NCBI GenBank assembly: GCA_038320345.1 | Contig: JBBQED010000011.1 | Coordinates: 1 to 64,000, forward strand | From: JBBQED01 sp038320345 | GTDB taxonomy: Bacteria > Bacteroidota > Bacteroidia > AKYH767-A > OLB10 | Direction: 5' to 3' | Length of the DNA stretch: 64,000 nucleotides | In this document: positions 34,257 to 44,155 of the stretch, piece by piece | Layout: each line of letters begins with the position of its first letter | How positions within the stretch are numbered: the stretch's first letter is position 1 | The notes under the pieces: model-generated | Databases searched by the model: none | Told to the model about the DNA's origin: nothing | The model's input: the letters and a program-made list of their open reading frames with translations, nothing else | Made by a program: the position numbers and the translations under genes

Positions 34257-36101
34257 TTATTTAATCACATTCAACTTACGTTTTACTTCTGTAGTTCCAG
34301 CATTGATTTTTACAAGATAAACACCAGCATTGAGACCTTTAACATTCAGGTCAATTTTTCCGTTTCCACTATTCATTTTCTGAGTAGAAATCATCTTTCC
34401 TTCCAGATTATAGACAGAAACAAAAAGATCATTACCTTTTAGTTTTGCAGCATCAAATTCAATCGAAGAAGTTTCAGATGCAGGATTTGGATAGAAAGAA
34501 CTGAAACCATCATTTGCATTGATTTCATTTACACCAACACCTACGATTTGAATCTGTACACGGATCATATGATCCTGAACTTCTCTAGAACGATATTCAG
34601 CATAAGTTCCACCTAGTACTTCAAAGGTGCGGTTCGAAACTGGATTTGTAGCGGTAACATTGTTTTGTCCTAATGCAACGCCGTCACCAGCCATATACCA
34701 AGTCACATAAAAACCACCAGAATCAATACGTAAAGGTGCTGTGAGTGGTGTATTTACAAATCCACCAATAGTGAATGATCCTGGTGCTACAAAAATCGAA
34801 TCCAGCAATGTGCCAGGTGATTTATTAGGACCATTATCAGCAAAAACTTTCATGTAATATCCTACTCCGTTTGGATCATCAACGATCCACTCACTTACTG
34901 AAGTAATATTACAAGGGTAGAATGGAGGTACGTATGAATTTGCGCAACCACCATCACCTCCGCTCCACGAAATTCCACCTAATCCTGCTTCTAGACCATT
35001 ATCATAACTGAGTTCAATAGATAAAGTAGTTGTATCAACAACTTGTACTTCCACAGTCCTTGAATCATTGCTAGGTGTAGCATCACCAGGAAGTTGAGTA
35101 GTAGTGATGAAACGTAATGTTCCAGAAGTTGAAGGTACTAATGCATTCGGTTGATTGATTAATTGCGTTTGACCAGCATTTAAAGCATTACTTGCTGTGG
35201 TGTTAGTAACCAGTGTAGCGTTAGTTGTAGTTCTAACAACAGAAAGCACATTGAATGTTGTTAGTGCAGTATTACCTGTATTTGCAATATTTGTTTTCAG
35301 ATTAAATGGATTTCCATTCTTAGAAAGAATTTTAGCGGCATTATCTGGATTGTCATTCCATGTAGTGCTAGCATCATTAATCTGAAGTGTTGTACTTGCA
35401 GGAGGGTAGAAACGAATAGCATAAGAAGTAGGAGGATAAACATCATGAGAATGTTCGAGACCTACACTTCCAGAATTGTTTTCAATTCCGATAGCCATGT
35501 AATCAGCAACAGCAGCACTACTACCAACTTGTGTATTGTATTGGTAAGTAATAGAACTATCGTTGTAGTTCAAAATGATCTGAAAGGTATTCTGTCCACC
35601 GAATGATGGAGTACCTTGCTGCCAGTAAGGAACATCAATCCAAGTAACTACCAGTGAATCTCCTAATGCACTTGTCCAATACCAAACCTGACCAGGATTT
35701 CCTGCAGCTGTTGTTGTAGTATCAAGATTAAGATCACTCATTTGAGCTGCTAAAACATTATTAGGTGCAGCAGTTGATGGAATAGAAGGAAACGGTGAAG
35801 CGAAATTTCCTGGTGCAAAAGCAATATAACCATTTGATCCAATCCAGAAACGATCTACAGTGTACCAATAAAATTGAAACGCTCCTGGTAATAACTTAGG
35901 ACCAGAAGTGTTATCATCAGCAAGATCTAAAACACGGATAGCATCAGGATTGGTAATGATGTCAATCCAATTATATACAGGTCCATTGGGATCATTGCTA
36001 TCACGCCAAACATATCCATAGGCATCAGGGCCTCCAGATGTTTGTGCCCTTAGCGTTGTAAACGCTAGCAAAGTAAGACAGATGAGTAAAGTTTTTTTCA
36101 T
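34257..36101 (-). CDS. T9SS-secreted protein, unknown function
   Basis: The 614-residue product has a signal peptide (about 1-20, ending LRAQ). The first 230 residues form a beta-rich region with GSNGYIAFAPGNFASPFP and NTFQIILNYNDSSITYQYN. This resembles domains that wrap nidogen-like or proprotein-like segments. A CARDB-like domain follows at about 250-360, then a jelly-roll-like part. The C-terminus is a clear sorting domain (SSFYPNPASETSSIEF). No catalytic motif was found. It is probably a surface or extracellular binding protein. Confidence 0.82.
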   Translation of the reverse strand: MKKTLLICLTLLAFTTLRAQTSGGPDAYGYVWRDSNDPNGPVYNWIDIITNPDAIRVLDLADDNTSGPKLLPGAFQFYWYTVDRFWIGSNGYIAFAPGNFASPFPSIPSTAAPNNVLAAQMSDLNLDTTTTAAGNPGQVWYWTSALGDSLVVTWIDVPYWQQGTPSFGGQNTFQIILNYNDSSITYQYNTQVGSSAAVADYMAIGIENNSGSVGLEHSHDVYPPTSYAIRFYPPASTTLQINDASTTWNDNPDNAAKILSKNGNPFNLKTNIANTGNTALTTFNVLSVVRTTTNATLVTNTTASNALNAGQTQLINQPNALVPSTSGTLRFITTTQLPGDATPSNDSRTVEVQVVDTTTLSIELSYDNGLEAGLGGISWSGGDGGCANSYVPPFYPCNITSVSEWIVDDPNGVGYYMKVFADNGPNKSPGTLLDSIFVAPGSFTIGGFVNTPLTAPLRIDSGGFYVTWYMAGDGVALGQNNVTATNPVSNRTFEVLGGTYAEYRSREVQDHMIRVQIQIVGVGVNEINANDGFSSFYPNPASETSSIEFDAAKLKGNDLFVSVYNLEGKMISTQKMNSGNGKIDLNVKGLNAGVYLVKINAGTTEVKRKLNVIK

Positions 36102-36378
36102 AATAATATAAAGTTTAGTTTGATTGTTATTAGATAGAAGCCCTAAAAATAATGAAAATTTAACTCGAAATTCCTGAACCTATCAATGATTTTTAAATTT
36201 GGTTGCTTATTAGCTCCATTTATCTTTCAGAATATTATTTCTTTTTTAAAGATGAATTGTTCTTTGTAGATTCGTGCTAATTCAGTCATTGGCCATTATG
36301 TTTTTAAAAATCATCTTAATTGATTGATTATTAATGGTTTATAAGCTACTTAAACGCAAATAATAAACTCGCTGTATT

Positions 36379-38628
36379 ATGAATAAAAAATTTTACACTC
36401 TAATTCTAGTCACTGCATTGTTTTTCAGCAATTTAACTCTTAATCTAAAAGCTGCTATCGGGGATACTATTAACGTTCAGGCACACAATGCAGCGCATAT
36501 GAACTATTATGGAAATTTTGATGCATGGGCTGTTTGTCCTCCTTCAAATATGCAGATTGGAAAAATTCTCATGAAGTATACATTGGGTTGTCCTGCTACA
36601 GGTTGTTCTCAATGGGATTATACCACCCAAGTATTTACACGAAAACATACTGGAACTTATGATAGTACACTTGTGCTTTCTCCATCTTTCACGGTGAATG
36701 GAACTATCGAGGATCCGTTTTATTATAACATGAATCCCGTTTACATATATTTTTATAATACTACTACCCAAACAACGGATTCATCAATTGCAACATTACT
36801 GAATGTGTTCATTTACGGAGATTCATTAAATCCAGTAACCGCTACCGATAGTATGCAGGTTTATCCTGGAAATTTCTATAACTACATTTTTAATACTGGC
36901 GGAACGATTGCAGATTCTGTTTTTGTTTCTGCGGATTCACTGTGGAACGTGGCTTATTATTCTGACTATACCTATCAAGAAATTATCGAGAATTTTGAAC
37001 TAGGTAGAGTGATGACTCCATACGCTGGAAATTATCCTACCTCATGGACTCGCGAGTTTTGGTTTGACGTAACAGATTACAGAAGTTTACTTACCGATAG
37101 TGCTGATTTTCGCGTTTTTTATGATGGCTATTCAGATGGATTTACAGCAACTACAGATTTTTATTTTATTGAAGGTAATCCTCCAAGAAATGTGAAAAGA
37201 GTGCGAAATATTTATCCAGAAGATTATTACCAATATGGCATCACGACTAATCCAATTGAAAATCGATTGGTGGCAAAAACTATTGATATTGCAGCAGATG
37301 AATACATGGCAAAAATTAGAGTGATTCCTTCAGGACATTCTTTCGGAGGACCACAAAATTGTGCTGAATTTTGTCAAAAGAATTACCGTTTTACATTGGA
37401 TGGAATTCAACGAGTTCAACAATTAGTGTGGAGAACAGATTGCGGATTAAATCCCTTAATGGCTCAAGGTGGAACTTGGATTTATGATCGATCGAATTGG
37501 TGCCCTGGTGAAAAATCAATTGTACGGTCTCACGAAATTACATCATGGATTACTCCAGGAGATTCTTTGATTCTAGATATGAATTTTGATACTTATACGT
37601 ATACCTCCGGAGCTAATTTTCCTCCTGGTTATTATTTGAGTACTGCACTCATTACGTATGATACCATTAATTATGCGGTGAACGCTGCAATGGACGATAT
37701 CATTTCACCATCAACAAATTTTCAATATTCTAGGTTGAATCCTATCTGTAACAATCCTGTTGTTGTAATCAAAAATAACGGATCTCAGGCACTCACAAGT
37801 GCTGATATTCATTTCGGTATTAAAGGTGGGCTGCAACAGGTTTTCAACTGGACTGGAAATCTTGCTTTTGATCAAACTGAAACAGTTATTTTAGGTCAAC
37901 TCGCATGGGGAAGTGCAGGAAATACTCCTGATCAATTCGAAGTTTATATCAGCAATCCAAATGGAACAGCTGATCAATATGCTTATAATGATACCATGCG
38001 TTCTACCTTAACTTTTACTCCTTTGTATCCTGCGCAATTTAAACTACTCTGGAAAACTAATAATGCATCGAATGAAACTACCTATCAGCTAAAAGATGAT
38101 CTTGGATCAGTGTTGTATAGTAATCAAATAGGACTGACTGCCAATACCATTTATAACGATACGTTTAATCTGGCTCCAGGTTGCTATGAACTTAAAATTT
38201 CAGATAGTGGAAAAGATGGATTATCTTTCTTTGCGAACAATGATGGAACAGGCTATGCTCGCTTAGTGAAGACAGATGGATCAAATGCCATTATAAAAAC
38301 TTTTACTGCTGATTTCGGAACTGCAATTTATGCACGTTTTACTGTTGGATTCACAACGGGTGTAGAAGAGAAAATTACCGACGCCGTATTTCAAATTGCT
38401 CCTAATCCGAACAACGGAAGGTTCACCCTGAACCTTATCTTACCTAAAGCAGATAATGTCGAGATCGTGATTAGTAATCAAATCGGGCAGGTGGTATATA
38501 GAGAAATGAAAAACGGTTTTGTTCAAGACCTCATTGATATCAATTTAAATGATCAGTCGGCAGGAATGTATTTTGTTTCTGTAAAGACATCAAATGGTAT
38601 CATGACTAAAAAAGTAGTACTAGAATAA
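36379..38628 (+). CDS. PNGase F-related T9SS-secreted protein
   Basis: The 749-residue protein has a signal peptide (about 1-25) followed by a two-part region like peptide-N-glycosidase F, which removes N-glycans from asparagine. The catalytic Asp motif of PNGase F (C-x-x-W-D) is seen as GCSQWD with Asp80. The second catalytic Glu (CAEWC in PNGase F) appears as NCAEFC with Glu330. The later NWCPG block is also kept. The residue matching the third catalytic Glu is probably Asp249. There are about 110 extra residues between the first two sites. An adhesion-like region (about 470-660) and a T9SS sorting domain (FQIAPNPNNGRFTLNL) complete it. Confidence 0.85.
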   Translation: MNKKFYTLILVTALFFSNLTLNLKAAIGDTINVQAHNAAHMNYYGNFDAWAVCPPSNMQIGKILMKYTLGCPATGCSQWDYTTQVFTRKHTGTYDSTLVLSPSFTVNGTIEDPFYYNMNPVYIYFYNTTTQTTDSSIATLLNVFIYGDSLNPVTATDSMQVYPGNFYNYIFNTGGTIADSVFVSADSLWNVAYYSDYTYQEIIENFELGRVMTPYAGNYPTSWTREFWFDVTDYRSLLTDSADFRVFYDGYSDGFTATTDFYFIEGNPPRNVKRVRNIYPEDYYQYGITTNPIENRLVAKTIDIAADEYMAKIRVIPSGHSFGGPQNCAEFCQKNYRFTLDGIQRVQQLVWRTDCGLNPLMAQGGTWIYDRSNWCPGEKSIVRSHEITSWITPGDSLILDMNFDTYTYTSGANFPPGYYLSTALITYDTINYAVNAAMDDIISPSTNFQYSRLNPICNNPVVVIKNNGSQALTSADIHFGIKGGLQQVFNWTGNLAFDQTETVILGQLAWGSAGNTPDQFEVYISNPNGTADQYAYNDTMRSTLTFTPLYPAQFKLLWKTNNASNETTYQLKDDLGSVLYSNQIGLTANTIYNDTFNLAPGCYELKISDSGKDGLSFFANNDGTGYARLVKTDGSNAIIKTFTADFGTAIYARFTVGFTTGVEEKITDAVFQIAPNPNNGRFTLNLILPKADNVEIVISNQIGQVVYREMKNGFVQDLIDINLNDQSAGMYFVSVKTSNGIMTKKVVLE

Positions 38629-38645
38629 CGTAAATTATTTTGTTG

Positions 38646-38679
38646 GGGGATCAAGATTTGAAATTGATCCCCTTTTTTT
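38646..38679 (+). terminator. Rho-independent terminator after the PNGase F-like gene
   Basis: A 9-bp perfect stem GGGGATCAA/TTGATCCCC with a 9-base loop is followed by seven T. It lies 17 bases past the stop codon. Confidence 0.94.
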
Positions 38680-38692
38680 ATGATTAAAATTT

Positions 38693-39427
38693 TCAGCTTG
38701 CTATAAATCCGATGATTCCACCAGTAGCAATTGCTGCCATTTTGTATAAATTAAAACGGTGATCACTGCTCGACTCAAAGAGAATGGTGGTGGAGATATG
38801 TAAAAATATTCCTATAACTACTGCCATAATTTTATCGTACCACGAAGTGATGTTAATTAAAATACCGTCGCTTAACATTTGACTGATTCCAGCACCTAAC
38901 GGTCCCATTATTGCAAATACTACCAGCAATAAAATTGTTTTGTTTTTCCCTATTCCTGAGGCCATCAGCATACTAACTAATGCAAATGCTACTGGTAAAT
39001 GATGGAGAATAATTCCGAACAGTAAAGAGTGGTCATGATGATGTTCAGCAGTGCTGGTTGCTGCTAATCTGCCTGCTAAAGGCATTCCTTCCAGAAAACT
39101 ATGCAAGCATAAACTCACCATCATCGTCAATGGAAAAACTCCTTCGTGATGTGCATGAATATGTACGTGTCCATGTTCGATCCCTTCTGAAAAAAATTCA
39201 AGAATAATTTGAATAAAAAATCCTAACATGATCCAAGCACCGATCGACGCTCCACTATTCAAATAAACATCAGGCATCAGATGTAATACACTTAATGCAA
39301 ATAAAAACGCACCGGAAAAGGAGAGAATCAGTTTCAGGATCCGTTGATCAGGTTTGCGAATAAGAAAAAATGTTATTCCGCCAATCATCACACTACCAAA
39401 AAGAACTAAGTAATCGGTGATTTGCAT
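38693..39427 (-). CDS. ZIP family metal transporter
   Basis: The 244-residue protein has seven to eight membrane helices in the ZIP pattern. The first three helices are followed by a histidine-rich loop (GIEHGHVHIHAHHEG). Helix IV carries the metal-binding SLCLHSFLEGMPLAG and helix V FGIILHHLPVAFAL, whose histidines form the transport site. ZIP proteins import zinc, iron or other divalent metals. A TTG at 39445 would overlap the upstream methyltransferase; the ATG at 39427 starts just after its stop and was chosen. The two genes form one unit. Confidence 0.9.
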   Translation of the reverse strand: MQITDYLVLFGSVMIGGITFFLIRKPDQRILKLILSFSGAFLFALSVLHLMPDVYLNSGASIGAWIMLGFFIQIILEFFSEGIEHGHVHIHAHHEGVFPLTMMVSLCLHSFLEGMPLAGRLAATSTAEHHHDHSLLFGIILHHLPVAFALVSMLMASGIGKNKTILLLVVFAIMGPLGAGISQMLSDGILINITSWYDKIMAVVIGIFLHISTTILFESSSDHRFNLYKMAAIATGGIIGFIAS

Positions 39428-39428
39428 A

Positions 39429-40172
39429 TTACAGTTTTCTAGCAACCATGATTAATCTTGACGACTGCTGTGGATTAAAAGCACTCAGCTGATAGTCGCC
39501 ATACAAATTCAATATGGATAAACCTGCATGTAAAAAGAATTTACTGAAATCTTCTAAACTTAAAATTTTCACCTCCTCACGGAAGGAGTAATTCTTCTGC
39601 TCATGGGTAAAGTTGATATCCTTAATAATAAACTTATTTTCTATTCTTTTTTGGATGTGAAAATTTATACCGTCAATACTCAGTTGATGCTCAGCCACCA
39701 GATTTTTTTCTACTTTAATGGAATTAAAATAATCAATCACCAAATACCCACCTTTTGAAAGTCCTGATGCAGCGGCTTTCACGACTAACTCATTTTGATG
39801 TTCCTGTCGGAAATATCCAAAGCTGGTAAAAAGGTTCATTACCGCATCATAATAATTTACTCTCAAAATTTTCCGCATATCATGTTCGTAGAATTCTAGT
39901 GTTTCATTCTCGAACTGTTTGCAGAATTCAATATTTTTTTTCGAAAGATCAACTCCAGTTACTTTATACCCTAATTCGTTTAGATATCTGGAATGTCGAC
40001 CTTTTCCACAGCCTAAATCAAGTACGGTTGAGCTATTGGGAAGATGTAATCGATTTAACAGATTATTAATGAAGTCATGCGCCTCAGCTTCATTCCTGTT
40101 TTGATAAAGAATATGGTAAAAAGGAGAATCAAACCACGACTCAAACCAGCTCAAATCTTCTTTTGCTTGCAT
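39429..40172 (-). CDS. Class I SAM-dependent methyltransferase
   Basis: A 247-residue Rossmann-fold methyltransferase. Motif I is VLDLGCGKGRHSRYL at about 55-69, motif II TGVDLSKKNIEF, and motif IV YDAVMNLFTSFGYF, followed by YLVIDYFNS. This resembles small-molecule methyltransferases of the Methyltransf_25 type. The substrate is unknown. The ZIP transporter gene follows after one base, so they are likely co-transcribed. Confidence 0.88.
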   Translation of the reverse strand: MQAKEDLSWFESWFDSPFYHILYQNRNEAEAHDFINNLLNRLHLPNSSTVLDLGCGKGRHSRYLNELGYKVTGVDLSKKNIEFCKQFENETLEFYEHDMRKILRVNYYDAVMNLFTSFGYFRQEHQNELVVKAAASGLSKGGYLVIDYFNSIKVEKNLVAEHQLSIDGINFHIQKRIENKFIIKDINFTHEQKNYSFREEVKILSLEDFSKFFLHAGLSILNLYGDYQLSAFNPQQSSRLIMVARKL

Positions 40173-40485
40173 ATGATTCTTAATTTTCCTGAATTCCCGT
40201 TTTCAAGATCAACTCCGTTTTATGAACATGAAATTTCACTGAAATATAGTGTTGAATGTGATCCCGGAAGAATTGGAATTGCAAAATTGCCATTTTTACC
40301 GGTTAATAACAAGTGAACCTGGAATCTCTGACCTTCGTTTCTTATTATCTCTCAACAACTTACTAAGTTGCAGGCTCATGACTTTCAGGTTCTCATCCTC
40401 AAACCATGATTTTTCATTTAAAAAGTATTGCTGATGAATTCATTAGGAGTCACCATGTGCGGATTCGTTAAATTTGCATTCGATT
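40173..40485. other. Intergenic region between methyltransferase and CorA genes
   Basis: A gap of 313 bases between divergent genes. The only element seen is the -7 box at 40469-40476. Short overlapping frames on the plus strand have no recognised similarity and are considered chance. Confidence 0.6.
40469..40476 (+). promoter_or_regulatory. -7 box of corA
   Basis: TAAATTTG matches TAnnTTTG. It contains the TTG at 40474 that would begin a longer frame, which favours the ATG at 40486 as the start. The -33 element is unclear. Confidence 0.5.
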
Positions 40486-41631
40486 ATGACCATCAAGAAG
40501 AGCCGTATTTCAAGTATCCCGCTAAGATTAAGTCTTCGCAGAAAAAAACTGACACCTCCAGGTGCAGCACCCGGTTTAATTACAATCGCTGAAGATGCGA
40601 AAAAACCTCGCCTTTCTATTATCTCCTATAATGCAGAAGTTCTATTTGAATTACCGGTTCTTTCATTAAATGATATTCATCAACGGATGCATGAACATCC
40701 GGAATTGCAACATTGGATAGAAATTCGTGGTTTTGGTGACCGACAATTGTTAGAAGATATTTGTCAGGAATTCGGAATTCACCGCCTCGAAATGGAGGAT
40801 GTCATCAATACTTATCAGCGTCCTAAATTGGAAGAGCATGAGCGCCATGTATTCATTGTTTCACGTGTGATTTCTCGAACACCAGATGGTCTACTCAAAA
40901 ATGATCAACTCTCATTGTTTGTTGAAAAAGGTTTAGTGATCAGTATGCAAGAACAATATGATGATTATTTCGAACCTGTACGTGCACGCATCAGGACGGG
41001 AAAAGGTTATCTCCGTTTGAGTGGATCTGATTATCTGGCGTACGCATTATTGGATTCTATTGTGGATTTATATTTTCCAATGCTTGAAAAAATGGGAGAT
41101 ATGTTAGATGAACTAGAAGATGAACTGTTTGATAAGCCTACACGCAGATCACTTCAACGGATTCAAGCAATAAAGAGAGAGTTAATTGTATTTCGTAGAA
41201 CAGTATTTGCAGAGCGTGATAAAATCAACGATCTGTTGCGGACACATACGATTTACATCAGTGATCAAACTAAACTTTATCTGAAAGATACTTATGATCA
41301 TACTATTCAAGTAATGGATTTGGTTGAAAGTTATAAGGAGATTACAGCGAGTTTAATGGATATTTATTTGTCGAGTGTGAGCAATCGCATGAATCAAATC
41401 ATGAAAGTGTTGGCGATTATTTCAACAATATTTATTCCACTCACTTTTATTGTTGGAGTCTACGGTATGAACTTCGCAGAAACTGATCCAGATACAGGAA
41501 GTAAAATGCATTTGAATATGCCAGAATTATATTCTCCTTATGGGTACGTTGGAGTGATGGTATTTATGTTAGTACTTGTTATTTTTCAGTTAATATTTTT
41601 CTGGAAAAAAGGATGGCTTGATAAAACTTGA
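40486..41631 (+). CDS. corA: CorA magnesium/cobalt transporter
   Basis: CorA forms a pentameric channel that imports magnesium. The 381-residue protein has a long soluble N-terminal domain (about 1-310) with the EMEDVINTYQRPKLEEHE segment, then two membrane helices at the C-terminus. The first helix ends in the signature YGMNF, the selectivity motif, and the final segment is basic. The ATG at 40486 was chosen over the TTG at 40474. It overlaps the start of priA by 14 bases if PriA begins at TTG 41618. Confidence 0.95.
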   Translation: MTIKKSRISSIPLRLSLRRKKLTPPGAAPGLITIAEDAKKPRLSIISYNAEVLFELPVLSLNDIHQRMHEHPELQHWIEIRGFGDRQLLEDICQEFGIHRLEMEDVINTYQRPKLEEHERHVFIVSRVISRTPDGLLKNDQLSLFVEKGLVISMQEQYDDYFEPVRARIRTGKGYLRLSGSDYLAYALLDSIVDLYFPMLEKMGDMLDELEDELFDKPTRRSLQRIQAIKRELIVFRRTVFAERDKINDLLRTHTIYISDQTKLYLKDTYDHTIQVMDLVESYKEITASLMDIYLSSVSNRMNQIMKVLAIISTIFIPLTFIVGVYGMNFAETDPDTGSKMHLNMPELYSPYGYVGVMVFMLVLVIFQLIFFWKKGWLDKT

Positions 41632-44122
41632 TCCTTTGACTACACCGGCTGAAACGTTTTACGTGGATGTAGTTCTTCCACTTGCTTTACCTGATCTCTA
41701 TACGTATTCAGTATCGAATGATCTTGCTGAAAGAATACTGCCCGGTCAACGCGTGGTAGTTCAATTTGGAAAACATAAAGTATATTCTGCTTTAATCATT
41801 CACTTACATCAGAAGCCTCCTGCAAATTATCAAACCAAGCAGGTACTGGAATTAATAGATGAAAGTCCTGTAATTAACTCTGAACAATTTAAGTTGTGGC
41901 AATGGATTGCAGATTACTATCTCTGTACTTTAGGCGAAGTCATGATTGCGGCATTTCCTTCTGCGCTCCGTTTGCAAAGTGAAACAATAATTATCCGTGA
42001 TGAGAATTTTGAAGGGGACCCTGCTGATTTTTCAGATCGTGAATATCTAATCTGGGAAGCTCTGGAGTTAAAACCTGCTTTAACTATCGGCGAAATTTCT
42101 AAAATCGTTTCGTTGAAACAGGTGATGCCTCTTGTAAAAGGGTTAATGACCAAGCGGGCGATCATGGTGCAGGAAGAGATGATGGATAAGTATAAGCCAA
42201 GATGGATGGATATCGTTTTTCTGAATCCTATTTACCTGGAAGATGCTGCAATGGGTAAACTCATGGATCAACTTGAGAAACGTTCTCCTCGTCAAAATGA
42301 TTTATTACTCACTTATATTAATCTGAGTCGTGATTTTAATAAGAAAAAAATCGCAAAAAATTATCTAGTAAAAAAAGCGGGAGTCACTCCAGCAATCATG
42401 CAAAGCCTGCTAAAAAAAGAAGTTTTTTTAGCAGAGAAACAGCAAGTAGATCGACTGGCACCTTATAGCGGTGAAGTTATTCCACCGAAAACGCTTAATC
42501 CATATCAGGTACAAAGTCTAAAAGAGATTAAAGTTGCTTTCGAGGCAAAGAAAGTAGCCCTTCTGCATGGGGTAACTTCTTCTGGTAAAACAGAATTATA
42601 TGTTCATCTGATGCAAGAAGTTTTAGATCAGGGAAAGCAAGTGTTGTACTTGTTACCTGAGATTGGCTTAACAACTCAAATCATTAGTCGATTGCAATTG
42701 CATTTTGGAAATCGAATATTGATTTACCACTCACGATTCAATGATCAAGAACGAGTAGAAGCCTGGAATAAAGTTCTCGATGATAATCTGACTTCAGGCG
42801 CGCAAGCAGGGAAAATTGTTATTGGTGCACGTTCAGCTTTGTTCTTGCCGTTCACAAAATTGGGATTAGTAATTGTCGATGAAGAACATGATCAATCCTA
42901 TAAACAGATGGATCCCGCGCCTCGCTATAATGCAAGAGATGCTGCCGTCGTATTAGGGGCACGGCAACAAGCTAATGTATTACTAGGATCTGCTACTCCG
43001 GGCATGGAATCGTACTTTAATGCGCTTACTGGAAAGTATGCATTGGTAACTTTAAATAAACGTCATGCAGAACTAGAAATGCCTGAAGTGTTTATTGTGG
43101 ATTTGAAAGATGCCCGAAGAAAAAAGCAAGTGAGCGGAAATTTTTCTAAAATTTTACTGGACCACATTCGTGTAGCTGTTGAAAATAAAGATCAGGTTAT
43201 TTTATTTCAGAATAGAAGAGGGTTTGCACCATTTCTGGAATGTAATGTTTGTTCTTGGGTTCCTGTATGTGTCAACTGTGATGTTGCGCTCACCTATCAT
43301 AAAAATAAAAATGAACTGAAATGTCATTATTGCGGATATCTGATTGCTCCTCCTGCTAAATGTGGCGCCTGCGGTGATCATGATTTACGAATGAAAGGTT
43401 TCGGGACAGAACGGATTGAAGAAGATCTGCAGTTGCTGATTCCTGAGGCAAGGATAGCTCGATTGGATTATGATACTACTCGAAGTAAAACTGCCTATTC
43501 CAAAATCCTGGGGAGCTTTGAAGAAGGAGAAATTGATGTGTTGGTAGGCACTCAAATGGTGACTAAAGGTCTCGATTTCGAAAGAGTGAGTTTAGTCGGA
43601 ATTTTAAATGCGGATTCTCTATTTCATTTTCCTGATTTTCGTTCTCATGAGCGAGGATTTCAATTACTCGCACAAGTGAGCGGAAGAGCGGGTAGGAGGC
43701 AAGAAGGTAAAGTACTTGTTCAGACGTATAACCCTTCGAGTTCAGTACTTTCTTACGTGTTGCGTCATGATTTCGAAGGTTTTTATCATCATGAATTACT
43801 CGAGCGTTATAAATTTTCCTATCCTCCATATTTCCGTCTAATTGAAATTCGTTTGCGTCATAAGGATGAAAAAGAATTGGATCGATCAACAAATGCTTTT
43901 GTGAAAGAGTTAAAAGCTTCATTTGGAAAACGTGTTCTGGGACCAACTACACCAACGGTTACGCGTGTGCGCAATTTTTATATTCGTCATGTACTGATCA
44001 AGCTTGAAAAAACGCTAAGTGTCTCAGAGGTGAAACAACGACTTTCTCAATCGGTAGATAAATTTAAGAAAGATCCTGATCACCGTCGTCTACTTATCCA
44101 GATCGATGTTGATCCGATGTAA
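41618..44122 (+). CDS. priA: Primosomal protein N' (replication restart helicase PriA)
   Basis: The 834-residue 3'-5' helicase reloads the replication machinery at broken forks. Visible: the N-terminal 3'BD domain (YVDVVLPLALPDLYTYSV), Walker A HGVTSSGKTEL, the DEAH-type box VDEEHDQSY, GSATPGMES, eight zinc-binding cysteines (CNVCSWVPVCVNCD, CHYCG, CGACG), and the late helicase motif VGTQMVTKGLDF. No ATG precedes the first conserved strand, so a TTG start (41618, or 41636) is required. Length and domain order are normal. Confidence 0.95.
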   Translation: MIKLDPLTTPAETFYVDVVLPLALPDLYTYSVSNDLAERILPGQRVVVQFGKHKVYSALIIHLHQKPPANYQTKQVLELIDESPVINSEQFKLWQWIADYYLCTLGEVMIAAFPSALRLQSETIIIRDENFEGDPADFSDREYLIWEALELKPALTIGEISKIVSLKQVMPLVKGLMTKRAIMVQEEMMDKYKPRWMDIVFLNPIYLEDAAMGKLMDQLEKRSPRQNDLLLTYINLSRDFNKKKIAKNYLVKKAGVTPAIMQSLLKKEVFLAEKQQVDRLAPYSGEVIPPKTLNPYQVQSLKEIKVAFEAKKVALLHGVTSSGKTELYVHLMQEVLDQGKQVLYLLPEIGLTTQIISRLQLHFGNRILIYHSRFNDQERVEAWNKVLDDNLTSGAQAGKIVIGARSALFLPFTKLGLVIVDEEHDQSYKQMDPAPRYNARDAAVVLGARQQANVLLGSATPGMESYFNALTGKYALVTLNKRHAELEMPEVFIVDLKDARRKKQVSGNFSKILLDHIRVAVENKDQVILFQNRRGFAPFLECNVCSWVPVCVNCDVALTYHKNKNELKCHYCGYLIAPPAKCGACGDHDLRMKGFGTERIEEDLQLLIPEARIARLDYDTTRSKTAYSKILGSFEEGEIDVLVGTQMVTKGLDFERVSLVGILNADSLFHFPDFRSHERGFQLLAQVSGRAGRRQEGKVLVQTYNPSSSVLSYVLRHDFEGFYHHELLERYKFSYPPYFRLIEIRLRHKDEKELDRSTNAFVKELKASFGKRVLGPTTPTVTRVRNFYIRHVLIKLEKTLSVSEVKQRLSQSVDKFKKDPDHRRLLIQIDVDPM

Positions 44123-44155
44123 TCGGAAACTATAAATTTATTCTGCTTGCTGATG

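Noticed and set aside
40077..40434. Two overlapping plus-strand frames between the methyltransferase and corA genes
   Set aside because: They overlap each other or the methyltransferase start and have no recognisable domain or start context.
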